Assembly: GCA_015232455.1 (NCBI GenBank)
Contig: JADFZQ010000011.1
Span: 51,933 to 115,932, forward strand
Source: Desulfamplus sp.
Lineage (GTDB): Bacteria > Desulfobacterota > Desulfobacteria > Desulfobacterales > Desulfobacteraceae
Direction: 5' to 3'
DNA length: 64,000 nucleotides
Part shown: one piece after another, positions 57,819-64,000 of the stretch
How the letters are laid out: each line of letters opens with the position of its first letter
Position numbering within the stretch: the first letter of the stretch is position 1
The notes under the pieces: model-generated
What the model was told of the DNA's origin: nothing
Databases searched by the model: none
The model's input: only the letters and a program-made list of their open reading frames with translations
Position numbers and translations under genes: made by a program

Positions 57819-58079
57819 TTAAGGATTTTTTAGAACATTATCATGTGGACCAATACGACGTAATAAATAAAAACCATCGTGTATTTCAAAAGTAAACCTA
57901 TAAAACATATCAATGCTTGCTTCCCACCTATTTTGATGAGCTTCCATTTTTTTAACTCTAAGAGAGGGATGTTGGATATTATCAATAAAAATGTTAATTT
58001 TTTTTATAAATTTTGCTTGAACATTTTGTGGGAGACGCTGAAAATCTTTCTTAAATAAATCTGTTCTAACTATATTCAT
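57819..58079 (-). CDS. RelE/ParE-superfamily toxin
   Basis: 86 aa. FKKDFQRLPQNVQAKFIKKI, then HPSLRVKKMEAHQNRWEASI and YRFTFEIHDGFYLLRRIGPH follow the RelE-fold layout (two helices then a beta sheet ending in a basic-His edge). RelE members cut mRNA on the ribosome; ParE members poison gyrase, and the sequence alone does not decide. Its ATG overlaps the antitoxin stop by four bases. Confidence 0.78.
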   Translation of the reverse strand: MNIVRTDLFKKDFQRLPQNVQAKFIKKINIFIDNIQHPSLRVKKMEAHQNRWEASIDMFYRFTFEIHDGFYLLRRIGPHDNVLKNP

Positions 58080-58321
58080 TGCTTTAGTTCCGCAATAAAA
58101 TCTTCAACATTATTAAATGACTTTGTTAATCCAGCAGATATTTCTTTATCAGCTTCATATTCAGATTCATTCCAATCAAATTCCATGAAGTATTGAGGCA
58201 TTTTAAGAGCATAATTAATTAAATCAATAATAGTATCTTCAACACTTTTTTTATTCCTAAGTTTTTCTATCTTTTCTAAAATATTATTAGGTAACTTTAT
58301 TTGTAATACACATGTTGCCAT
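58076..58321 (-). CDS. Antitoxin partner of the RelE-like toxin
   Basis: 81 aa. The N-terminus ATCVLQIKLPNNILEKIEKL with a following amphipathic helix suggests a ribbon-helix-helix DNA-binding domain; the acidic C-terminus (EYEADKEISAGLTKSFNNVE) would bind the toxin. It precedes the toxin with a four-base overlap, the normal order. It probably represses its own promoter. Confidence 0.7.
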   Translation of the reverse strand: MATCVLQIKLPNNILEKIEKLRNKKSVEDTIIDLINYALKMPQYFMEFDWNESEYEADKEISAGLTKSFNNVEDFIAELKQ

Positions 58322-58385
58322 AGCTTTTATCCTCTATATTTTTATCGGTCTTTAAATTCGTATCACAATATTATGATTTAGAAAA

Positions 58386-58426
58386 TTCAGCTCTCTCCAA
58401 CTATTTAATAAATGTAGAGAGCTGAA
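58386..58426 (-). terminator. Terminator of gap
   Basis: An 11-bp stem, TTCAGCTCTCT (58386-58396) with AGAGAGCTGAA (58416-58426), 13 bp beyond the gap stop on the minus strand, followed there by TTTTC. The loop is 19 bases. Confidence 0.75.
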
Positions 58427-58438
58427 GGTAATTAAATA

Positions 58439-59443
58439 TTAGATAGCTCTGCATGACTCCATATAGAGCATCAGATCAAGCATACGATTAGAGTAACCCC
58501 ACTCGTTATCATACCAGCTCATAACCTTAACCATATTGCCAATAACTTTTGTTGAAGGTCCATCAACAACTGAAGATCGGGGATCACCTTGAAAATCAAT
58601 TGAGACTAAAGGTAGATCAGAATATCCAAGGTAACGACCAGCAGCAGCTTTTAATGCCTGATTCACCTCACTTACGCTGGTCTCTTTTTCAACCTCCATA
58701 ACTGCATCAACAAGAGAGACGTTTGGAGTAGGAACGCGAACTGCAAGTCCGTCAAACTTTCCTTTAAGCTCTGGAATTACAAGAGAGACAGCAGCAGCAG
58801 CCCCTGTTTTGGTGGGAATCATAGAGAGTCCAGCAGCTCTTGCCCGCCTTAGATCATTGTGCGGAAAATCAAGAAGCCTTTGATCTCCTGTGTATGCGTG
58901 AACTGTGGTCATAAGTCCTCTTTTAATGCCAAAGTTGTCAAGAATTACACGGGCAACAGGGGCAAGACAATTTGTTGTGCAAGAGGCATTTGAAACTATA
59001 TGATGAGTTGTTGGGTCATATTCCTCTTCATTAACACCCATTACAAAGGTTTTAACGTTTCCCTTTGCAGGGGCTGAAATAACAACCTTTTTTGCACCAG
59101 CATCAAGATGAGCTTGAGCAGAAGCTCCATCAACAAACAGACCTGTGCATTCAGCAACATAATCTACACCAAGAGTTCCCCAAGGAATATCTGCTGGAGA
59201 GCGGTGAGCAGAAACGGCAATATGTTTGCCGTCAACTATTATGCCTGTCTCATCGCCCTTTACATCTTTATCAAAAACACCCATTACAGAGTCATATTTA
59301 AGAAGATGGGCAAGGGTGTTGTTGTTTGTCAAATCATTAATTGCAACAACTTCAATATCAGCAAATTTGCTATCTTTGCTGATTGCACGAAACATATTTC
59401 TTCCAATACGTCCAAAACCGTTAATTCCAATTTTTATTGTCAT
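58439..59443 (-). CDS. gap: Glyceraldehyde-3-phosphate dehydrogenase
   Basis: 334 aa, full length. NAD-binding INGFGRIGRNMFRAI, the catalytic Cys in SNASCTTNCLAP (about 150), HAYTGDQRLLD and WYDNEWGYSNRM. Oxidises glyceraldehyde-3-phosphate to 1,3-bisphosphoglycerate, or the reverse in gluconeogenesis. The HD-domain gene ends only 6 bp upstream on the same strand, so the two are probably co-transcribed, ended by the hairpin at 58386. Confidence 0.97.
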   Translation of the reverse strand: MTIKIGINGFGRIGRNMFRAISKDSKFADIEVVAINDLTNNNTLAHLLKYDSVMGVFDKDVKGDETGIIVDGKHIAVSAHRSPADIPWGTLGVDYVAECTGLFVDGASAQAHLDAGAKKVVISAPAKGNVKTFVMGVNEEEYDPTTHHIVSNASCTTNCLAPVARVILDNFGIKRGLMTTVHAYTGDQRLLDFPHNDLRRARAAGLSMIPTKTGAAAAVSLVIPELKGKFDGLAVRVPTPNVSLVDAVMEVEKETSVSEVNQALKAAAGRYLGYSDLPLVSIDFQGDPRSSVVDGPSTKVIGNMVKVMSWYDNEWGYSNRMLDLMLYMESCRAI

Positions 59444-59449
59444 ATCAGT

Positions 59450-60070
59450 TTAAACTCCCTTTTTGTTGGTTAAAAATTTATCTATCCACTCTGCAAATCG
59501 CTCAGAATGGCTTTTACTAACAGAGTTTTGTATGGCTTTTGAACTATGTTTATCAAGTTTTTCCATTTCTTCCATAATTATTTCTAAACTCTTTTCAACT
59601 CCAGCCCACTTTGGCTTTTTTGAGTAAAACTTATCGGCAAAACAGATAATCTCTTCTTCAATAGTTACAGGTACCATATCGCGATGTGGTAAAGGTAAAG
59701 AATTTTCTATAATATTCTCAAGAGTGATGCCAGCACCTGTATGACGCTCACTCACAAGTCCATGACGAGGAAATCCGATGCTATCAAGAAGTTCTCGTCC
59801 CAAAAAACCATGACAAACATAAGGATATTTACCCATGCAATAAATTGACGGGGAATTGGTCATAAAGATTCCAATATCATGGAGCATTGCTGCCTCTTCA
59901 ATAAACTTAATATCTGGTTTTACACTTGATGTAGAGTTGTAAGTTCCATGAGCTATCCGTGAGGCAATATAAATACTTTTTTCTCTTACTTTATCTGCAT
60001 GATCCATAAAAATATCATACAGCTTTGTCCCTTTTTTGTAATATTGGTTGATGATATATTCTATGTCCAT
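59450..60070 (-). CDS. HD-domain phosphohydrolase
   Basis: 206 aa. HD metal site: MDHADKVREKSIYIAS near 23, AMLHDIGIF near 82 and a later HGLVSERHTGAG. These suit a small HD-domain hydrolase of uncertain substrate (nucleotide or phosphate ester); CFADKFYSKKPK near the end is commonly seen in such proteins. Six bases upstream of gap. Its pairing with gap is not informative about function. Confidence 0.78.
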   Translation of the reverse strand: MDIEYIINQYYKKGTKLYDIFMDHADKVREKSIYIASRIAHGTYNSTSSVKPDIKFIEEAAMLHDIGIFMTNSPSIYCMGKYPYVCHGFLGRELLDSIGFPRHGLVSERHTGAGITLENIIENSLPLPHRDMVPVTIEEEIICFADKFYSKKPKWAGVEKSLEIIMEEMEKLDKHSSKAIQNSVSKSHSERFAEWIDKFLTNKKGV

Positions 60071-60125
60071 ATTTTAAAAAGCTACCCAAATGTAATCAGC
60101 AATTATCATAAGATAATTTCCAAAG

Positions 60126-60145
60126 TTAGATTGCTGACAATCTAA
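60126..60145 (-). terminator. Small hairpin downstream of the flavin-binding gene
   Basis: An 8-bp perfect stem, TTAGATTG and CAATCTAA, with loop CTGA, 25 bp after the stop of the minus-strand gene. Only a short T-rich tail follows, so termination is weakly supported. Confidence 0.45.
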
Positions 60146-60170
60146 TGGTTGTTGACTCTTATATTTCTAA

Positions 60171-60635
60171 TCATAAACCAGACCACTTTCCAGTAATCTC
60201 TTCAATATCTATTCTTATAACAGCAACTCCATTAACAACATTATCAGAAAAATCAAAAGAGTTGCCAGAGTATTGGTGCATGATAATATTTAGAGCCTCT
60301 TTTTTCTCTTCTATATCCTCAATAAAAACAGCTTTTCCAAAACCAATTACGCTTTTAAATTTCATTCCCCAATTACATGGATTTTCAGTCTTTTTGACTT
60401 CTATATCTGAATCAAACTCAAAACAGACATTTGGATTTATTTTGAGAATATCAATTTTTCTACCCTTTAACGCACTGTGAATGTAAATAGAACGTTCTTT
60501 AAATCCAAAACATAGAGGGACAATATAAGGCATATTGCCATCAGATAAGCCAAGACGACACACTAAGCTACTATTAATTATAGCTTCAATTTCAGATTGT
60601 TCTTTTATCTCTTTTTCTTTTCTTCTCATTGCCAT
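60171..60635 (-). CDS. Pyridoxamine 5'-phosphate oxidase-like flavin-binding protein
   Basis: 154 aa. The split-barrel pattern IINSSLVCRLGLSDGNMPYI, then LCFGFKERSIYIHSALKGRK and VIGFGKAVFIEDIEEKKEAL resembles the NimA/PNPOx-like flavin reductase family. The FMN contacts are likely; the substrate is unknown. NimA-type members reduce nitroimidazoles in anaerobes, but that cannot be claimed here. Divergent from the NifX-like gene. Confidence 0.82.
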   Translation of the reverse strand: MAMRRKEKEIKEQSEIEAIINSSLVCRLGLSDGNMPYIVPLCFGFKERSIYIHSALKGRKIDILKINPNVCFEFDSDIEVKKTENPCNWGMKFKSVIGFGKAVFIEDIEEKKEALNIIMHQYSGNSFDFSDNVVNGVAVIRIDIEEITGKWSGL

Positions 60636-60880
60636 CTTATTTCCTATTGTATCTTTTTTATCTCAATTTTTATATCTGTATAACTATAGTTCTTAACTTT
60701 TAGTTCCTATTTTTTACTTAAAATATGCTTTATTTACAGTTGACATCTCAATTTTATTCATTCATATAACTACCATACTGTCAATATTTCAGCGGCTATC
60801 AAATATTAAAATTAGCTGGTAATTAGAATATGTTACAGAACAAATAAAATTTATTACATCTTAATATAAGGAGCTTTTAA

Positions 60881-61273
60881 ATGAAAGTTGTTTTTCCATC
60901 AAACAGTGAACTTGGGCTTATTGGTTCTGTTTATAACCATTTTGGATCAGCACCGTTTTTTGTATCTGTAGATACTGATAATGGAGCTTGCGAGGTATTA
61001 ATAAATCACGACAAAGACCATTCGCACGGTAATTGCCAGCCACTAAAAGCTATGGGTGATATAACCGCAGATGTAGTTGTAGTTGGTGGAATCGGCGATG
61101 GTGCATTGAAGAAACTTGTTGATTCAGGCATTAAGGTATTTCGTGCTATTGAAGGGACTGTTCAGACCAATCTTCAATTACTAAAAGAGAATAAACTTGA
61201 GAAATTTACACCAAAATTAACCTGCATGGCTCACCATCATGGCGGTGGGTGTAGTGGTCATAATCACCTCTAA
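60881..61273 (+). CDS. Dinitrogenase iron-molybdenum cofactor (NifX/NafY-like) family protein
   Basis: 130 aa, ribosome site AAGGAGC. FPSNSELGLIGSVYNHFGSA, then ADVVVVGGIGDGALKKLVDS and FRAIEGTVQTNLQLLKENKL are the fold's usual blocks. The His/Cys-rich tail CMAHHHGGGCSGHNH could bind metal. Stand-alone members are common in anaerobes without nitrogenase and may carry or scavenge metal clusters. The promoter region 60636-60880 is AT-rich with no site I can name. Confidence 0.85.
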   Translation: MKVVFPSNSELGLIGSVYNHFGSAPFFVSVDTDNGACEVLINHDKDHSHGNCQPLKAMGDITADVVVVGGIGDGALKKLVDSGIKVFRAIEGTVQTNLQLLKENKLEKFTPKLTCMAHHHGGGCSGHNHL

Positions 61274-61307
61274 AATTGTCAAATCTGGAATTATAAATAT
61301 TTTAAAC

Positions 61308-61350
61308 AAAGATTTGATAACTTTCTGAAAGTCATCAAATCTTTAAATAT
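61308..61350 (+). terminator. Strong terminator of the NifX-like gene
   Basis: A stem of AAAGATTTGATAACTTT (61308-61324) with AAAGTCATCAAATCTTT (61328-61344), 16 of 17 pairs, loop CTG, T-rich tail. Same sequence family as 39227-39259. A half copy (TTGTCAAATCT) lies at 61276-61286. Confidence 0.85.
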
Positions 61351-61412
61351 AGTTTTAAATAGGGATGTTAGTTATTAATTTTAATAAGTTGTAATAAATT
61401 TGGAGGGGTATG

Positions 61413-61772
61413 ATGAAAAAAGTTAAAATAATGTTTTTTATACTCTTTAGCTTTGTAGTTGTTATGGCTGGGTGTAATGGATCAGATGATGAAATTGGCT
61501 CTATAGAGATATGCAATTTTGATAACAGAGGATATTACATTGAAATAATCAGAGATTCTGACGATAGGGTTATGGAATCTTTTTATGTAGATAAATTCTA
61601 TCACCTTATAGATAATTGCGAGTTAATATACCATATTGACTCGGGAGATTATTACATATCATTTCAAGATGAATATACTGGAGTAATAACTCATTCTGAT
61701 ACCTTCTATCTTAGGGAAGGAGTATCTGAGGAGTTTGCAATTAACGAAGATGGCTATATTGAGAGATATTGA
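61413..61772 (+). CDS. Small secreted lipoprotein of unknown function
   Basis: 119 aa from the second ATG, which is better spaced from GGAGG at 61402; the first ATG is one codon upstream. Signal peptide with lipobox VMAGC (Cys about 21), then an acidic domain ([40 protein letters not shown]) with a repeated strand pattern. No family recognised. Its last bases touch the start of the restriction-modification region but its codon use is like the rest of the window. Confidence 0.68.
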   Translation: MKKVKIMFFILFSFVVVMAGCNGSDDEIGSIEICNFDNRGYYIEIIRDSDDRVMESFYVDKFYHLIDNCELIYHIDSGDYYISFQDEYTGVITHSDTFYLREGVSEEFAINEDGYIERY

Positions 61773-61816
61773 TTCTTATCTACCGTTCATGTATGAGTAT
61801 AAAAATTGGAATATTA

Positions 61817-63361
61817 ATGGCTAAACTGAAGAAAGAGCGCAACCAAAAGGAACATTTAGAAAAACAACTCTGGAAAGCAGCAGATAAGTTGAGAAAAAAC
61901 ATTGATGCAGCCGAATATAAGCATGTAGTTTTAGGTTTAATTTTTCTAAAATACATCTCTGATGCTTTTGAAGAATTCTTTGCTAAACTAAAAGCCGAAG
62001 AAGCTCAGGGAGCTGATCCCGAAGACAAAGACGAATACAAAGCCGAAAATATTTTCTTTGTACCGCAGGAAGCCCGTTGGAAAATGCTGTTATCAAAAGC
62101 AAAACAACCCGACATTGGCAAATTTGTGGACGATGCAATGGATTCCATCGAAAAAGAGAATGCTTCATTGAAAGGTGTTTTACCGAAAGTATATGCCCGA
62201 CAAAATCTTGACCCGACAAGTTTGGGCGAATTAATTGATTTGGTGGGCAACATTGCACTTGGCGACACCAAAGCCCGAAGTGCCGATGTACTCGGACACG
62301 TTTTTGAATATTTCCTTGGTGAATTTGCTCTTGCCGAAGGCAAGAAGGGCGGTCAATTCTACACCCCACGGAGTGTTGTTGAATTGTTGGTTGAAATGTT
62401 AGAACCCTATCAAGGACGTGTTTTTGACCCCTGCTGTGGTTCGGGTGGTATGTTTGTGCAATCGGAAAAATTTGTAGAAGAACGAAAAGGAAAGATTAAC
62501 GACATTTCCATTTACGGACAGGAAAGCAACCAAACTACATGGCGATTGTGCAAAATGAACCTTGCTATACGTGGTATTGACAGTTCGCAGGTAAAATGGA
62601 ACAACGAAGGCTCATTTTTGAACGATGCACACAAAGACCTGAAAGCCGATTATATTATTGCCAATCCACCATTTAACGTGAGCGACTGGGGAGGCGATTT
62701 GCTTCGCAAAGACGGACGCTGGCAGTATGGCGTACCGCCAACTGGCAACGCCAACTATGCTTGGATTCAACATTTCCTTTACCACTTAGCACCCAACGGA
62801 CAGGCGGGTTTTGTATTGGCTAAAGGTTCGCTCACAAGCAAAACATCGGGCGAAGGTGACATACGAAAAGCATTGGTTGAAAACAACTTGATTGATTGCA
62901 TTGTAAACCTGCCTGCAAAACTTTTCTTAAATACTCAAATTCCCGCTTCGCTTTGGTTTATGAACCGCAACCGTACAAACGGTAAATTCAGAGACCGCAG
63001 CAAGGATATTTTGTTTATTGATGCCCGAAACTTAGGTTATTTGATAAACCGCCGAACCAAAGAACTTTCGCAAGAAGATATACAGAAAATTGCTGAAACT
63101 TACCACAATTGGAGAAACCCAGATGGTAAATACGAAGATATTGCCGGTTTTTGTGCTTCTGCTCCTATAAGCAAAGTAAAAGATTTGGATTATGTGCTTA
63201 CTCCAGGACGGTATGTAGGTTTGCCTGATGAAGAAGACGATTTCAATTTTGCTGAACGCTTCACCAATTTAAAAGCAGAGTTGGATGCACAACTGAAAGA
63301 AGAAGCCCAACTCAATGAAATTATTTCCGCTAACCTTTTAAAGATTAAAATCAATGAGTGA
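61817..63361 (+). CDS. hsdM: Type I restriction-modification methyltransferase subunit
   Basis: 514 aa from the ATG at 61817; the frame also opens upstream but the family start is [21 protein letters not shown]-terminal helical domain, then the SAM site [11 protein letters not shown] and the catalytic NPPFNVSDW (NPPF) of N6-adenine methylases, in the right order. The gene has clearly higher G+C and more CCG, GGC and GCC codons than its neighbours, which suggests recent acquisition. hsdS overlaps its end by 8 bases; hsdR is not in the window. The host lacks a visible partner, so restriction activity cannot be judged. Confidence 0.95.
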   Translation: MAKLKKERNQKEHLEKQLWKAADKLRKNIDAAEYKHVVLGLIFLKYISDAFEEFFAKLKAEEAQGADPEDKDEYKAENIFFVPQEARWKMLLSKAKQPDIGKFVDDAMDSIEKENASLKGVLPKVYARQNLDPTSLGELIDLVGNIALGDTKARSADVLGHVFEYFLGEFALAEGKKGGQFYTPRSVVELLVEMLEPYQGRVFDPCCGSGGMFVQSEKFVEERKGKINDISIYGQESNQTTWRLCKMNLAIRGIDSSQVKWNNEGSFLNDAHKDLKADYIIANPPFNVSDWGGDLLRKDGRWQYGVPPTGNANYAWIQHFLYHLAPNGQAGFVLAKGSLTSKTSGEGDIRKALVENNLIDCIVNLPAKLFLNTQIPASLWFMNRNRTNGKFRDRSKDILFIDARNLGYLINRRTKELSQEDIQKIAETYHNWRNPDGKYEDIAGFCASAPISKVKDLDYVLTPGRYVGLPDEEDDFNFAERFTNLKAELDAQLKEEAQLNEIISANLLKIKINE

Positions 63362-63878
63362 ATGGAAGGAGACTAATCTTGGAGATTACGTTAAGAGTAT
63401 TTCGGAAACATATAAGTTTCTCCCAAATGAAGAAGTTGTGTTTCTAAATACATCAGATATTCTACTTGGTAAAGTGTTAAACAAAAAACTGGAAAGCTCA
63501 AAAGGGCTACCTGGGCAAGCAAAGAAAAAAATCAGAAAAGGAGATTTCTTATTTAGCGAAATTAGGCCAGCTAATGGGAGATATGCATTGATTGATTTTG
63601 ATGCCGATAAATTTGTTGTTTCTACCAAGTTAATGGTGTTGAGATGTAATGAAAACCTAGACGTGAATTATTTAAAGTTTTTCCTTACTTCAAGAGAAAA
63701 TTTAGACTATCTACAAATGATAGCAGAAGATAGGTCTGGCACTTTTCCTCAAATCACTTTTGACCATATATCTTCTCTGGATATTAAACTCCCCCCACTC
63801 CCCGAACAAACCGCCATTGCCTCCGTCCTCAGCAGTTTAGACGATAAAATAAACCTGCTGCACCGCCAAAACGGGTAG
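63354..63878 (+). CDS. hsdS: Type I restriction-modification specificity subunit, half-length
   Basis: 174 aa, overlapping hsdM by eight bases. One target-recognition domain ([40 protein letters not shown]) and one conserved spacer helix ([28 protein letters not shown]). A normal HsdS has two recognition domains and two helices in about 400 residues. Here TAG follows directly after the helix, and the 122 bases after it do not continue the family in any frame. A half subunit could dimerise, as truncated HsdS can, or be a broken gene. Confidence 0.85.
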   Translation: MSEWKETNLGDYVKSISETYKFLPNEEVVFLNTSDILLGKVLNKKLESSKGLPGQAKKKIRKGDFLFSEIRPANGRYALIDFDADKFVVSTKLMVLRCNENLDVNYLKFFLTSRENLDYLQMIAEDRSGTFPQITFDHISSLDIKLPPLPEQTAIASVLSSLDDKINLLHRQNG

Positions 63879-64000
63879 CACCCCACTTAACCGTGGTTGA
63901 ACTTGAATTTGTTATAAAAATGAAGATTTTAAGAACTTTCTGCAACCTTTCATGCATGAGTTCTTATGAATCCGAAAACTGTTTTTTGTCCCCATGAGGA
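63879..64000. other. Terminal 122 bp, no gene recognised
   Basis: AT-rich sequence after the hsdS stop. I find no continuation of hsdS and no start with a ribosome site. An insertion or deletion boundary could lie here. Confidence 0.4.

Noticed and set aside
61983..62369. 128-aa and 112-aa minus-strand frames in hsdM
   Set aside because: Both lie opposite the conserved hsdM coding region and share its higher G+C, which lengthens random frames.
1..64000. rRNA, tRNA and insertion sequences
   Set aside because: No rRNA-like stretch, no convincing cloverleaf, and no transposase-like protein was found by reading; a dedicated scan could still find a tRNA in an intergenic region.

Overview
The window is a low-GC (roughly one third G+C by eye) chromosomal segment from a Gram-negative anaerobe. 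The best guess is a sulfate-reducing deltaproteobacterium (Desulfobacterota, Desulfobacterales-like). Reasons: a 16-haem HmcA cytochrome followed by HmcB- and HmcC-type subunits, the hallmark transmembrane redox complex of sulfate reducers; an outer-membrane lipoprotein and a porin-like protein; and many large hybrid sensor kinases and chemoreceptors. No rRNA, tRNA, CRISPR array or intact transposase was recognised.

Layout. 1-3.6 kb (minus): hmcABC-like operon, cut by the window edge. 3.9-6.2 kb: an acyltransferase/alpha-beta-hydrolase fusion. 6.3-11 kb (minus): parC and a chemoreceptor. 11.2-15.4 kb (plus): a structured leader, a purD-purE fusion, a Sua5/TsaC gene, a solitary antitoxin-like gene and mtaD. 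15.6-26 kb (plus): a receiver-kinase, surA, a CorA-type transporter with an MgtE-like N-terminus, recO, a GHMP kinase, glyQ-glyS, a small PC4-like protein and a nucleoside phosphorylase. 26-33.5 kb: a second chemoreceptor, ridA, a 1177-aa multi-PAS hybrid kinase and an HD-GYP response regulator. 33.5-39.2 kb: murA, a MazF-like toxin pair, rsmG, an OmpA-like lipoprotein, a cNMP-binding protein, rdgB and a nitroreductase. 39.3-58.3 kb (all minus): a PAS hybrid kinase, a PIG-L deacetylase, two paralogous hybrid kinases, a porin-like protein, remnants of a toxin-antitoxin pair, an XRE regulator, a patatin, a 1512-aa PEP-synthase-like protein and a RelE-like pair. 58.4-61.8 kb: gap, an HD protein, a flavin-binding protein, a NifX-like protein and a lipoprotein. 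61.8-64 kb: a type I restriction-modification hsdM and a half-length hsdS of visibly different base composition, probably horizontally acquired.

The most unusual signals are not single genes. (a) A GC-rich palindromic element sits in frame, in one orientation and one reading frame, inside two large proteins (three copies). It carries G-quadruplex motifs in an AT-rich genome. (b) A 34-bp exact duplication of the start of a hybrid kinase flanks a porin gene and a toxin-antitoxin remnant, leaving a 14-codon kinase stub and a 10-codon MazF-like stub. (c) A three-way-junction leader with mutually exclusive pairings lies upstream of the purD-purE fusion. (d) A family of extragenic palindromes contributes the last codons and stop of neighbouring genes. 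(e) Asn/Ser-rich in-frame insertions interrupt many housekeeping enzymes.

Signalling is a strong theme: five histidine kinases, an HD-GYP phosphodiesterase, two chemoreceptors and a cyclic-nucleotide sensor occur in 64 kb. Toxin-antitoxin material appears at four places in different states of decay.
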